Assembly: GCF_020622265.1 (NCBI RefSeq)
Contig: NZ_JACNMQ010000008.1
Span: 85,772 to 149,771, forward strand
Length of the DNA: 64,000 bases
Source of the DNA: Halomonas sp. M20
Lineage (GTDB): Bacteria; Pseudomonadota; Gammaproteobacteria; Pseudomonadales; Halomonadaceae
Reading direction: 5' to 3'
Part shown: positions 18,732 to 27,621 of the stretch, piece after piece
Position numbering within the stretch: the stretch's first letter is position 1
Layout of the letters: each line of letters opens with the position of its first letter
Program-made: the position numbers and the translations under genes
The notes under the pieces: generated by a model
What the model was told of the DNA's origin: nothing
Database searches by the model: none
Seen by the model: only the letters and a program-made list of their open reading frames with translations

Positions 18732-19046
18732 TCAGGTGTAGAGCTTCGCCAGCGTATCTACCACGGTGCGCGCCTCGTTACCTTGCAATGAGTAGTAGAT
18801 CGTCTGAGAAGAGCGCCGGGTGTTGACCAGCCCTTCTCGCCGCAAAATGGCCAGATGCTGAGAGAGGGCGGATTGACTTAACGCCAGGCGTGAGTTCAAT
18901 TCGGAAACGGAGAGTTCCGTTTCATCGAGCAGGCACAGTATGCGCAGACGATTTTCATTTGCCATGGCCTTGAGAAGATTGGTCGCGTTGACAACACTGA
19001 CATCGCCTTTTTCGAGCAGCTGTGCCGCAGGCTGACGAGTGCTCAT
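18732..19046 (-). CDS. ArsR-family winged-helix regulator
   Basis: A 104-residue ArsR/SmtB-type repressor. The winged helix is clear (LSVSELNSRLALSQSALSQHLAILRREGLVNTRRSSQTIYYSL). Only one cysteine (in RILCLLDE) is present, so the usual metal site (CxC/alpha3N) and the two-cysteine persulfide sensor pair are both missing. It may respond to something else or act without a ligand. The ATG at 19046 has an AGGAGAAG Shine-Dalgarno; in-frame codons up to 19091 are less likely. Its target is unknown; prpE reads divergently about 400 bp away. Confidence 0.85.
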   Translation of the reverse strand: MSTRQPAAQLLEKGDVSVVNATNLLKAMANENRLRILCLLDETELSVSELNSRLALSQSALSQHLAILRREGLVNTRRSSQTIYYSLQGNEARTVVDTLAKLYT

Positions 19047-19237
19047 GATGCTTCTCCTGGGTATGGCCCGCACTGATGGCGCAAGCCTCATGGTAGGTGC
19101 CGGGTTGGCGAACGGTAATAGCCTTACTTTCTTCCTGATTTAGCAAATCTTCAACAACTTCGAATTACTTGTTCAAACGCGTATTTAACGGTAAATCATC
19201 GCCAAGTGTTTGCTTCACTTCAGAGCCTGATCTGCAT

Positions 19238-19249
19238 ATTGTCGACAAT
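19238..19249. promoter_or_regulatory. Perfect palindrome ATTGTCGACAAT upstream of prpE
   Basis: A 12-bp perfect dyad about 205 bp before the prpE start. The form (TTGTC/GACAA half sites) is of the kind bound by GntR/FCD-type regulators. Which protein binds is unknown, and no GntR gene is in the window. Confidence 0.45.
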
Positions 19250-19344
19250 GTTTTGGTGGTCGTGGGTGCCATGAGCGAATTTCATGCGTCTTTCGTCGAA
19301 AATTAGCCCATGGTATGAGTTGAAAGCGTATCGACATCGCCTAA

Positions 19345-19356
19345 AGTGTCAACAAT
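19345..19356. promoter_or_regulatory. Second, degenerate copy of the prpE palindrome
   Basis: AGTGTCAACAAT matches the perfect dyad at 19238 in 10 of 12 positions and lies 98 bp before prpE. Two related sites in one leader support a real operator pair rather than chance. Confidence 0.35.
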
Positions 19357-19453
19357 CGGTAATCGGAGGGTTATATCGTTTCTGAGCTTGAATATTGATC
19401 TTCCTCCGCGCTATCCATCATATGCGCGTCATTTCCTTTAGAGGCGAGCTTTC

Positions 19454-21376
19454 ATGCATACCTATCAATCCGAGTTCCAGCAATCGATTCAGCATCCTGA
19501 AGCGTTCTGGGCAGAGCAAGCTCAGCGCATTCCCTGGTTCAAACCGCCACGGACCATTCTTAGTTACGACGAACAGGATCATGCTCGTTGGTATGGTGAC
19601 GGCGAGCTGAATATTTGTCATGTGGCACTGGATCATCACGTCGATTCCGGGCGAGGCGACCAGCCGGCGATTTTCTGGGACTCTCCGGTGTCCGGGCAGC
19701 GGCGGCAGTACAGCTACCGTGAGCTGCGCGATCAGGTAGCGACCTTTGCCGGGGCCCTGGCAGGATTAGGGGTGGAAAAGGGCGATCGAGTGGTCATCTA
19801 CATGCCTATGGTGCCTGAGGCGCTGATTGCGATGTATGCCTGCGCACGCCTGGGAGCGATCCATTCCGTGGTGTTCGGCGGCTTCGCCCCCCATGAATTG
19901 GCAATGCGCATCGAGGATGCGGAGCCCAAAGTCCTGGTGGCCGCCTCCTGTGGCATCGAAGTCGATACGGTCATCCCTTACAAGCCCATCGTCGACAAGG
20001 CCATCGCCGCTAGCGCGCATAAACCCTCGGCATGCGTCATTTTGCAAAGACACCTCCAGAGCGAGCAGGCGCTGGCCGAGCTGGGCGATATCGATCATGA
20101 CTGGCAGGGGCTGATGGAAAACGCCACGCCAACGGACTGTGTACCGGTCAAGGGCACCGACCCTCTCTATATTCTCTACACTTCCGGCACGACCGGTAAG
20201 CCCAAAGGGGTGGTGCGCGATCACGGCGGCTACGCGGTGGCTCTGCATTACTCTATGGAGTGCGTTTATGGAATGGCGCCAGGCGACGTCTTCTTTTCGG
20301 CGTCGGACGTCGGCTGGGTGGTGGGCCACTCCTATATCGTCTACGCGCCTTTGATTCTGGGCTGTACCACCGTCGTTTACGAAGGAAAGCCGGTTCGCAC
20401 GCCAGACGCGGGGGCGTTCTGGCGCCTGATTTCGGAGTATGGCGTCAAGGCATTCTTTACCGCGCCGACTGCCTTTCGCGCCGTCAAGAAAGAAGACCCG
20501 GACGGCAAGTGGCTGGAGAAGTACGATATTTCCTGTCTCAAGACGCTGTTCCTGGCTGGCGAGCGGCTTGATCCGCCAACCTTTCACTGGCTCGACGACT
20601 TGCTCGACGTGCCGGTGATCGATCACTGGTGGCAGACCGAAACCGGCTGGGCCATTGCCGCCAACCTTCAGGGGCTCGAGCCCATGCCGGTCAAACCTGG
20701 CTCCGCGACGGTGCCGGTGCCTGGCTACGACGTGCAGGTGATCAATCGCCAGGGTGAGCCCGCTGCAGCCCATGAGCAGGGCAGTATCGTCATACGCCAG
20801 CCCATGCCGCCGGGGTGCCTCGTGGGTATCTGGCGCAATCCAAAGCGTTTTCATCAGGCCTATATGGCGGCAATCCCCGGCTGTTACCTGACCGGCGACG
20901 GGGGGTATTTCGACGAAGACGGATATCTGTTCATCATGGGACGCACCGATGATGTCATCAACGTGGCGGGTCATCGTCTTTCCACCGGCGAGATGGAAGA
21001 GGTGCTAGGCTCGCATGAAGCGGTGGCGGAGTGTGCCGTGATCGGTATTCTCGACGATCTGAAAGGGCAGGTGCCCCTGGGTCTGGTGATTCCTAAGGAC
21101 GGCTTCGGTGGTGATACGCACGCCCTTGAAAAAGAGCTGATCGCCCTGGTCCGCACACAGATCGGCCCGGTGGCTGCTCTGAAACAGGTGCTGGTGGTAT
21201 CGCGGCTGCCCAAGACGCGTTCCGGCAAGATACTGCGCAAACTTCTGCGTACCATCGCCGATGGCAAGGAGTTCGGCATGCCGTCTACCATCGACGATCC
21301 TACCAGTCTGCAGGAAGTGCACGAGCATATGATGGAACGGGAGGTGGGAGCTGCGCATCAGTCAAAGCAGGTCTAA
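19454..21376 (+). CDS. prpE: Propionyl-CoA synthetase (acetyl-CoA synthetase family)
   Basis: A 640-residue AMP-forming acyl-CoA synthetase. The ATP loop is at 242-252 (YTSGTTGKPKG), the adenylation core has HWWQTETGW, and the catalytic lysine is K592 in PKTRSGKILRK. The number and context match the lysine in Salmonella PrpE that is reversibly acylated. The N-terminal block (HPEAFWAEQAQRIPWFKPP) and the VRDHGGYAVAL segment resemble PrpE more than Acs. It makes propionyl-CoA (and less acetyl-CoA) in the cytosol; no prpBCD genes are in the window. A strong terminator follows. Confidence 0.85.
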   Translation: MHTYQSEFQQSIQHPEAFWAEQAQRIPWFKPPRTILSYDEQDHARWYGDGELNICHVALDHHVDSGRGDQPAIFWDSPVSGQRRQYSYRELRDQVATFAGALAGLGVEKGDRVVIYMPMVPEALIAMYACARLGAIHSVVFGGFAPHELAMRIEDAEPKVLVAASCGIEVDTVIPYKPIVDKAIAASAHKPSACVILQRHLQSEQALAELGDIDHDWQGLMENATPTDCVPVKGTDPLYILYTSGTTGKPKGVVRDHGGYAVALHYSMECVYGMAPGDVFFSASDVGWVVGHSYIVYAPLILGCTTVVYEGKPVRTPDAGAFWRLISEYGVKAFFTAPTAFRAVKKEDPDGKWLEKYDISCLKTLFLAGERLDPPTFHWLDDLLDVPVIDHWWQTETGWAIAANLQGLEPMPVKPGSATVPVPGYDVQVINRQGEPAAAHEQGSIVIRQPMPPGCLVGIWRNPKRFHQAYMAAIPGCYLTGDGGYFDEDGYLFIMGRTDDVINVAGHRLSTGEMEEVLGSHEAVAECAVIGILDDLKGQVPLGLVIPKDGFGGDTHALEKELIALVRTQIGPVAALKQVLVVSRLPKTRSGKILRKLLRTIADGKEFGMPSTIDDPTSLQEVHEHMMEREVGAAHQSKQV

Positions 21377-21399
21377 GAAACTATTTGTGATCTGCTGTA

Positions 21400-21426
21400 A
21401 TTGGGCCCGCTTTCGGCGGGCCCAAT
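21400..21426 (+). terminator. Terminator after prpE
   Basis: Perfect 11-bp stem (ATTGGGCCCGC / GCGGGCCCAAT) with loop TTTCG, followed by a short TTTG. It separates prpE from the yhhQ leader. Confidence 0.8.
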
Positions 21427-21469
21427 TTGTGGTTACCATGCACCGCTCAAATCATATCCCATCGATGCG

Positions 21470-21509
21470 CGAGGGTTCCCTCACCCCCTCGGCGGTATAA
21501 AAAAAGGAA
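21470..21509 (+). promoter_or_regulatory. Candidate preQ1-I-like riboswitch before yhhQ
   Basis: A 6-bp stem (21470-21475 with 21486-21491) closes a 10-nt loop that begins TTC and ends CACC, as in class I preQ1 aptamers (GGUUC...CACCC). It is followed by an A-rich tail (TATAAAAAAA) and GGAA at 21506-21509. Loop bases TTCC (21476-21479) can pair with that GGAA, making an H-type pseudoknot that would hide the Shine-Dalgarno of yhhQ. The tail is four to five nt farther from the stem than in the Bacillus queC aptamer, so this may be a variant. The downstream gene is a queuosine-precursor transporter, which is the expected target. Confidence 0.5.
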
Positions 21510-21515
21510 TTCACG

Positions 21516-22181
21516 ATGCTGTTGTTGTCCGAAGGGCAAAAACGTCGCTGCCTGATAGCGCTGGTAGCGTTTCATATTTTCGTGATCGCCGCGAGCAACT
21601 ATCTGGTGCAGCTGCCCTTCACGATTGCCGGCTTGCATACCACCTGGGGCGCGTTCAGCTTCCCGTTCATATTTCTAGCCACGGATCTCACCGTCAGGCT
21701 CTTCGGCAAGGGGCCGGCACGTGTGATCATCGCCCGGGTCATGCTGCCGGCACTGGTGGTTTCCTATGTGCTGTCGGTCATGTTCGAGAAAGGGGAGTTC
21801 CGTAGTTTTGCCGCTCTTGGCGACTTCAACCTGTTCGTTGCACGTATCGCGCTGGCCAGTTTCATGGCTTACGTGATTGGTCAGCTGCTCGATATCCAGG
21901 TGTTCGATCGTCTACGTCGTAGTGCACGATGGTGGGTGGCCCCGGCGTTGTCGACGGTATTCGGTAATCTGGCGGATACCTTTGCATTTTTCGCCATTGC
22001 CTTTCATCAAGGGCCGGATGCCTTCATGGCCAGCCACTGGGTGGAGATCGCCTGGGTCGATTACGCAGTCAAATTGGCCATTTCGCTGACACTGTTCTTG
22101 CCCATGTATGGCCTGTTGCTGGGATGGTTGAGCCGGGGGCTGCTACGCTGGGGCGCAAGGCCCTCACCGGAAGGTGTTTGA
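21516..22181 (+). CDS. yhhQ: Queuosine precursor (preQ0/preQ1) transporter YhhQ
   Basis: A 221-residue inner-membrane protein, the same length as E. coli YhhQ, with about six helices. The family (VUT/DUF165) blocks are clear: FVIAASNYLVQLPF, WGAFSFPFIFLATDLTVRLFGK and the late FGNLADTFAFF..AFH segment. It imports 7-deazaguanine precursors for queuosine in the wobble position of GUN tRNAs. The AAAAAGGAA Shine-Dalgarno lies in the possible preQ1-binding leader. Confidence 0.9.
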   Translation: MLLLSEGQKRRCLIALVAFHIFVIAASNYLVQLPFTIAGLHTTWGAFSFPFIFLATDLTVRLFGKGPARVIIARVMLPALVVSYVLSVMFEKGEFRSFAALGDFNLFVARIALASFMAYVIGQLLDIQVFDRLRRSARWWVAPALSTVFGNLADTFAFFAIAFHQGPDAFMASHWVEIAWVDYAVKLAISLTLFLPMYGLLLGWLSRGLLRWGARPSPEGV

Positions 22182-22243
22182 GATAGAACGTGACAAAGAA
22201 ATTTGGGCGCGGCTAAAGCACACGGATTGAAAAGGAAGACATC

Positions 22244-23047
22244 ATGAGCGACTCCGTCGAACTCTACTATCAAGACAGCATCGAGCAAGACAGCAGCGCG
22301 CAGGATGGCGTGCCGTTGGTCGTACTACATGGCTTGTTCGGCAGTGCGGATAACTGGCGTTCTCATGTCAGGAAATGGCAGCAACAGCGCCGAGTAATCA
22401 CCGTGGATTTACGTAATCATGGGCGCTCTCCTCACGCCGACGAGATGAATTATCGTGTAATGGCTCAAGATGTGATAGCGCTGCTTGATACACTCGAGAT
22501 CGAGCGCTGCGATCTTTTAGGTCACTCCATGGGGGGCAAAGTGGCCATCACCGTGGCCCGCCTGGCGCCCGAACGCTTGACTTCGCTGATTGTCGCGGAC
22601 ATCGCGCCCGTCGCCTATGGCCACGATCACGACAGCGTCTTTGCCGCCCTTCACCGGGTCGTGGAGGGTGAGCCTACTTCCCGCAAGGAAGCCGACGCAT
22701 TGATGGCCGAAGCAGTGGAGACACCGGCGGTGCGTATGTTCCTGGCGACCAATTTGGTACGTGATGGCGACGGCGTGATGCGCCTGCGGGTCGGTCTCGA
22801 TGAAATCGAAGCGGCTTATGAAAATATTATCTCTGAGCCGGCGGGCGAGGGGGCGTATGAAGGCCCGACATTGGTTTTACGTGGAGCAAATTCTGACTAC
22901 GTCAGCGACAAGTTATTGCCTCAGTTAAAAGAAGTGCTACCCGAAGCCGAGATCAAGACGCTGGATGCCGGGCATTGGCTGCATGCCGAGGCGCCGGAAG
23001 CGTTTCAGCAGGCGGTGAATGGGTTTCTTGCACGTCGTCTCCTCTGA
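22244..23047 (+). CDS. Alpha/beta hydrolase, YbfF-type esterase
   Basis: A 267-residue serine hydrolase. The nucleophile is S95 in GHSMGG, the oxyanion segment is LHGLFGSADNW, and the catalytic histidine is H244 (DAGHWLHAEAP). The opening and the VDLRNHGRSPH motif are typical of E. coli YbfF, an esterase acting on short acyl and acyl-CoA esters in vitro. The physiological substrate is unknown. An AAAAGGAAG Shine-Dalgarno precedes the ATG. It converges with the nuclease gene, 17 bp apart. Confidence 0.85.
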   Translation: MSDSVELYYQDSIEQDSSAQDGVPLVVLHGLFGSADNWRSHVRKWQQQRRVITVDLRNHGRSPHADEMNYRVMAQDVIALLDTLEIERCDLLGHSMGGKVAITVARLAPERLTSLIVADIAPVAYGHDHDSVFAALHRVVEGEPTSRKEADALMAEAVETPAVRMFLATNLVRDGDGVMRLRVGLDEIEAAYENIISEPAGEGAYEGPTLVLRGANSDYVSDKLLPQLKEVLPEAEIKTLDAGHWLHAEAPEAFQQAVNGFLARRLL

Positions 23048-23064
23048 ATTTTCAAGCCAGGGTC

Positions 23065-24456
23065 TCATGCCAATAATGGCCGAACCTCGAGTTGCTCGGG
23101 CTGGTTATTCAGAAAGCGGTTGAGAATCTTGTAGGTATCCACATCGAAACGCGCTTTCTGTGTGGTCAGGGAGGCTAGCTCAGGTTCATCGAGATGCTCC
23201 AGGCTTCCCAGATAGCACCAGTGATCGACGATATGCCAGACCTGTTTACCGTCCTGAGCGGTTTCGCCAAAAGCGACGCGGCCAGGCCAGGCCCACTGCT
23301 GGACTCTGAGTCGCTCAAGGGCTTCTCGAGCACGGTTAGCATGGGCCTCCAGAGGTTCCTTGCCGCAGCAAGCCCCGGCACAGTGTCCCAGCTGCTGCGC
23401 AAAACAGCGGCCCTTGCCGCTGGTCAGGCCGAGTACCTGGGGGCATAGCTGGTACTCCTCGGCAATCTGACCCAAGGCGTTGCGTGCATCCTTGCGTGCG
23501 CGAAACAGCCCATAGAGGGTCAGCTCCCGGGAAAGATCGAGACTGTCGTCATCGACCAGGCTGGGCGCAAGCTCATCCTCCGGCCAATGCCAGCTGACCA
23601 GGCGGCTTTGACGGCGTAATTGCCGGTTATGTACCGGCATCAGTTCCTTGATCAATTGCGCCTCGAGCAGTTGAGCGCCTAAATCTCCCGCAGTTTCACG
23701 CCACTCCAGATCGTGAATCTGCTGACTCAAACGCATTTCTCGGTCGTTGCGATGGTCGCTGTTGAAGTGGCTGAGTACCCGGCTGCGCAGATTGACGCTC
23801 TTGCCCACGTACAGGATGGCCCGATTCTCGCCGTAGAATAGATAAACGCCAGGACGTTCCGGCAGGGTTTGCAGTCGAGTCGGATCGAGATGCGCCGGCA
23901 GGCTAGACTGACGCAGCTGGGCACGAACCAGGGCTTCGAGCTGTTCTCCTTCGTGCTGATGCTGCCAATATTGCCAGAGCGCCAGCATTGCCCGGGCATC
24001 GCCTTCCGCGCGATGACGGTCGAAGTCTCCCAGGTCATGGCGTTTGAGTAGTGCGTCGAGATTGTGGTGGCGCTGCTGGGGCGCCAGGCGGCGTGATAGC
24101 TTGAGGGTGCAAATCACACTGGTGCTGTAGTCTAGGCCGGCCCGCTTGAATTCATTGCGCAGAAAGCCGTAATCAAAGCGCGCATTGTGGGCCACTATGG
24201 CATCACCGCTGAGCCAGGCGAACAGCTCGTTGGCCAAGGCCTCGAAGGTGGGGGCGCCATTCACCATGGCATCATCGATACCGGTGATCTGCTGTATGTG
24301 CCTTGGGATATCCGTCTGTGGATCGATCAGCGCGGTAAAGCGTTCGATGATTTGGCCATCGATGACGCGCAGAGCAGCAATTTCGGTAATTCTATCTCGG
24401 GTGGTGCGGGTGCCGGTGGTTTCCAGATCGATAAAAACGAGTGGGCGATCATTCAT
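23065..24456 (-). CDS. DnaQ-like exonuclease fused to Cho/UvrC-type GIY-YIG nuclease
   Basis: A 463-residue two-nuclease protein. Residues 1-165 form a DEDDh exonuclease (D10 and E12 in FIDLETTGT, then HNARFDYGF, then H148 and D153). Residues about 201-275 form a GIY-YIG endonuclease like the N-terminus of UvrC and Cho (PGVYLF, ILYVGKS, R224, E265). A cysteine-bearing tail follows (CFAQQLGHCAGACCGKE). This fusion is known in many proteobacteria and is thought to act in nucleotide excision repair or lesion clean-up, but it is little studied. Its ATG lies about 60 bp from the binding-protein gene on the same strand. Confidence 0.85.
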   Translation of the reverse strand: MNDRPLVFIDLETTGTRTTRDRITEIAALRVIDGQIIERFTALIDPQTDIPRHIQQITGIDDAMVNGAPTFEALANELFAWLSGDAIVAHNARFDYGFLRNEFKRAGLDYSTSVICTLKLSRRLAPQQRHHNLDALLKRHDLGDFDRHRAEGDARAMLALWQYWQHQHEGEQLEALVRAQLRQSSLPAHLDPTRLQTLPERPGVYLFYGENRAILYVGKSVNLRSRVLSHFNSDHRNDREMRLSQQIHDLEWRETAGDLGAQLLEAQLIKELMPVHNRQLRRQSRLVSWHWPEDELAPSLVDDDSLDLSRELTLYGLFRARKDARNALGQIAEEYQLCPQVLGLTSGKGRCFAQQLGHCAGACCGKEPLEAHANRAREALERLRVQQWAWPGRVAFGETAQDGKQVWHIVDHWCYLGSLEHLDEPELASLTTQKARFDVDTYKILNRFLNNQPEQLEVRPLLA

Positions 24457-24519
24457 AAAAGCGGCGCAATTTCCTTGCCAAGTATGGCGATAATCTTCAT
24501 GAGCGGGGGCAACGCTCTA

Positions 24520-25686
24520 TCATCCTTGCGGTGAAGCGTCATTCTGAAGCAGTTCTCCATCGATATCGACCGCAAGTCGTCTGGTCGAGGTTGCCGTTTC
24601 GATCAGACCACGGCGCAGTAAATAGGTTTCAAGCTGCTGATAACGTTGCCGTTGTAATGCGATAGGGCGCAACGCCAGATAGCGCAGCACTTCTGGCCAG
24701 GCCCGTGCATTGGCCGGGGTGTCGATCCCGGGCTCAGCCGTGCGCACCAACTCCCAGCCTTGTTCTGGATGATTGATGAGCCAGAGAGTCGCTTTCTCCA
24801 CTGCACTGAAAAACCGTTCGATATCCCGTCGGTGCCGACTCAGTAAGTCCCGGTTAGCGACAACGACTAGTTCGTCATAGGCCGGTAGTTCGCTTTCGTC
24901 CACCATGAACTCGTTGACGACTATGCCTTGCTGAGCCAGCTGACGGCGATCCACATGGCGCATGGTACCGATGACCGCATCGACCTCTTTATTTGTCAGT
25001 GCCGCTATCAGAGCAAAATCGACATGCTGAAGCGTTATGTCACTTAGGCTTGTAGATTGATCCTTGAGCATGGCGTCCAGCCATATTCGGGCTGAGCCTT
25101 CATGCACGTAACCGACTGTTTTTCCCTTCAATTGTGATAGCTGTTCGATACCGGTGTCTTGTCGTGTCAACAGAGTGGCAAGCGGTACCGGCACCAGGGC
25201 GCCAACGCGCACTAGTGGTAGACTCCGCTTGACGAGTAGATGCAGCTGCAGCTGAGAGGTCAGAGCCAACTCGGCTCGCCGGGCAGCGACCAGTTTGGGA
25301 GCAACACTCGGGTCCGCAGGCGTGATCAGGGTAACGTCCAGGTTTTCCTGATCGAACAAGTCACGTTCCCGAGCCACGATCAAAGGGGCGTGATAGGGCG
25401 TCACGTACCAATCGAGCACTACCCGCAGAGACCGTTGAGTGGGCAAGGTCAGGGGGTCCGACACCGTGTCGATGAAAGGGAGTTGCTCTTGAACCTGGGC
25501 TCGAACCGGATCACGAATGACAGAAAGGTCATTCGACAAAGGGGCTTTTAGCTCGATTGAGGCATCATTCACCGTTGCAGAGGCTTCAGGAGTATCGCTG
25601 CTATGTACTTGTACAACGGTGACAATTGCGGCAACCACGACTAGTAATATGACGAGTGCCTGTTTATGGGGCAGTTTCAGCAGCAT
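24520..25686 (-). CDS. Orphan NMT1/THI5-like periplasmic binding protein
   Basis: A 388-residue protein with an N-terminal membrane helix (about 9-28) and no lipobox, so it is probably anchored in the inner membrane or uses an uncleaved signal. The body is an NMT1/SsuA-like fold (RVVLDWYVTPYHAPLIVARERDLFDQENLDVTLI, then ALTSQLQLHLL). Such proteins bind pyrimidines, sulfonates, nitrate or similar. No ABC permease or ATPase lies nearby, so it may serve a distant transporter or act as a sensor. The ligand is unknown. Confidence 0.75.
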   Translation of the reverse strand: MLLKLPHKQALVILLVVVAAIVTVVQVHSSDTPEASATVNDASIELKAPLSNDLSVIRDPVRAQVQEQLPFIDTVSDPLTLPTQRSLRVVLDWYVTPYHAPLIVARERDLFDQENLDVTLITPADPSVAPKLVAARRAELALTSQLQLHLLVKRSLPLVRVGALVPVPLATLLTRQDTGIEQLSQLKGKTVGYVHEGSARIWLDAMLKDQSTSLSDITLQHVDFALIAALTNKEVDAVIGTMRHVDRRQLAQQGIVVNEFMVDESELPAYDELVVVANRDLLSRHRRDIERFFSAVEKATLWLINHPEQGWELVRTAEPGIDTPANARAWPEVLRYLALRPIALQRQRYQQLETYLLRRGLIETATSTRRLAVDIDGELLQNDASPQG

Positions 25687-25883
25687 TGCTTTCTCATCTA
25701 TTCGATGTTTCCCAAGATCAAACCCGGCGATAGTCAGACTAACCTTCAGGTTGCAGCTTGCCTAGCATAGGTGATGCTGGGCTCAATTCCTTAACCTCTT
25801 TATGTTTCCAAGTTTGAGATATGTGATGCATCTTCGATTTGCCGATATGGCATACTTAGTACCCTTTTTTTCTTGTTGCCGTC

Positions 25884-27593
25884 ATGGATAGTATCAATAC
25901 TCTTTTTCTGTTTGCTGGTTCGCTGATCGCGCTTAGTGTGCTGGCTAGTCGTTTGTCCTCCATATTCGGTTTGCCACTTCTGCTTATCTTTCTTGCAGTC
26001 GGGATGCTCGCCGGTGAAGACGGCATTTTAGGTATCGAGTTCGACAGCTACTCCCTGGCGTTTATCATCGGACATCTGGCGCTGGCGATGATTCTGCTCG
26101 ACGGCGGGCTGCGCACGCGCATGAAGACCTTCCGCGTCGGGCTCAGGCCGGCACTCTCTCTAGCGACGTTTGGTGTCTTCATTACCAGCGCCGTGGTGGG
26201 TGGCATTTCAATGTGGTTCTTTGAGCTGAGCCTCGCGGAAGGGTTGCTGGTGGGAGCGATCGTGGGCTCCACGGATGCCGCCGCAGTTTTTTCGATGTTG
26301 CGAGGTCAGGGGGTCAGTCTCAACGAACGGGTCAGCGCGACTCTCGAGATCGAATCCGGTACCAACGATCCGATGGCCATATTCCTGACCATTACGCTGG
26401 TCGAGATTCTGATGGGTGGCATTGGCGGACCGCTCGAGATGCTTTTGATGTTCGGCAAGCAATTTGGTCTAGGGCTGGCAATTGGTGTCGGTGCTGGCTG
26501 GCTCTCAGGTCGCTTATTGAGAACCATGGACCTGGCTCCGGGTCTTTACTCATTGCTGGCGCTTGCCCTTGGTTTTTTTGTGTTTGGTCTTACCAGTGCG
26601 CTGGGAGGCAGCGGGTTCCTGGCAATTTATCTGACCGGGTTGATGATCGGTAATCAGCCAGGGCGGCATCTCAACTTTATCCTGCCGGTACACGATGGTC
26701 TGGCCTGGCTCAGCCAGATCGGATTGTTCCTGGTGCTGGGTCTACTGGTGACACCAAGTGAAATGGTCGAGTATGGCGTTCCCGGTGCGTTACTGGCCCT
26801 GGTACTGATTTTCATCGCGCGTCCATTGGCGGTCATACTGGTCATCAAGCCCTTCTTTAGCTTTCGCTGGCGCGAGGTCGCATTCATATCCTGGGTCGGA
26901 TTGCGCGGCGCGGTTCCTATCGTCCTTGCCATCTTTCCGGTGGTTGGCGGGGTCGAGAACTCGGCACTCTATTTCAATGTCGCTTTCTTCGTAGTGTTGA
27001 TATCGCTTCTGATCCAAGGGACGACACTTCCTGTCATGGCTCGCTGGACAAAGGTTGAGGTGCCGGTCAGCGTTGTGCCCAACCGCCGCGGTCCTCTAGG
27101 CATACTGCCGGAAAACGATTTTGAAATGTTCGTTTACGAGGTCAACAACGAAGCGCTTGAAGATGTACCCATTCGCTTGCTGCGATTCCCTTCCGGCGCT
27201 CTTATCTCAGCGCTGTTTCGTCAGCATGTCATGCTTCATCCCAAAGGCAGCACGCTGTTAAAGCTTGAGGATGTTATCTGTGTCATCGGACGCAGCGAGG
27301 ATCTTCCGGCACTCAACCGTCTTTTCAATGGCGATGCTCGTCTTAAGCGCGAGCGCGCGTTCTTTGGTACCTTTACGCTCGATGGTGCCGCCCTGATGGG
27401 CGATGTTGCCAGCGCCTATGGACTCACGCTGAGCCCGGGTGAGCAGCATATGACTCTGGGGGAGTTCATTTCATTGCGAGTCGGCGGTCACCCGGTAGTC
27501 GGTGACGATGTTGGCTGGCATGGTATTCATTGGGTCGTCAGTGTCATGGAGGGTAACAAAGTGACCAAGGTAGGGCTCAGGTTGTATCAGTAG
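25884..27593 (+). CDS. cvrA: K+/H+ antiporter, CvrA/NhaP2 type
   Basis: A 569-residue CPA1 antiporter. About 12 helices cover residues 1-385, with the transport-site block GSTDAAAVFSML and ESGTNDPMAIFLT. After the membrane part come a cytosolic RCK/TrkA-C-like segment (about 405-475) and a CorC-like C-terminal domain, as in E. coli CvrA. It expels K+ (or Na+) against H+, suiting a salt-adapted host that must adjust cell K+. It stands alone; a hairpin separates it from the convergent DUF2501 gene. Confidence 0.9.
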   Translation: MDSINTLFLFAGSLIALSVLASRLSSIFGLPLLLIFLAVGMLAGEDGILGIEFDSYSLAFIIGHLALAMILLDGGLRTRMKTFRVGLRPALSLATFGVFITSAVVGGISMWFFELSLAEGLLVGAIVGSTDAAAVFSMLRGQGVSLNERVSATLEIESGTNDPMAIFLTITLVEILMGGIGGPLEMLLMFGKQFGLGLAIGVGAGWLSGRLLRTMDLAPGLYSLLALALGFFVFGLTSALGGSGFLAIYLTGLMIGNQPGRHLNFILPVHDGLAWLSQIGLFLVLGLLVTPSEMVEYGVPGALLALVLIFIARPLAVILVIKPFFSFRWREVAFISWVGLRGAVPIVLAIFPVVGGVENSALYFNVAFFVVLISLLIQGTTLPVMARWTKVEVPVSVVPNRRGPLGILPENDFEMFVYEVNNEALEDVPIRLLRFPSGALISALFRQHVMLHPKGSTLLKLEDVICVIGRSEDLPALNRLFNGDARLKRERAFFGTFTLDGAALMGDVASAYGLTLSPGEQHMTLGEFISLRVGGHPVVGDDVGWHGIHWVVSVMEGNKVTKVGLRLYQ

Positions 27594-27621
27594 TCTCGGC
27601 GAGTTCCTTATCAAGAGGACG

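Larger units (their letters stand above)
19047..19453. other. 407-bp divergent intergenic region (ArsR / prpE)
   Basis: No open frame of note lies here. It must hold the ArsR gene promoter on the minus strand and the prpE promoter on the plus strand. It contains one perfect 12-bp palindrome and a 10/12 match to it (listed separately). A GAGGCGA Shine-Dalgarno precedes prpE. Confidence 0.6.

Noticed and set aside
19766..20974. 402-codon open frame opposite prpE
   Set aside because: Lies fully within prpE on the other strand; its His/Arg-rich translation has no family features.
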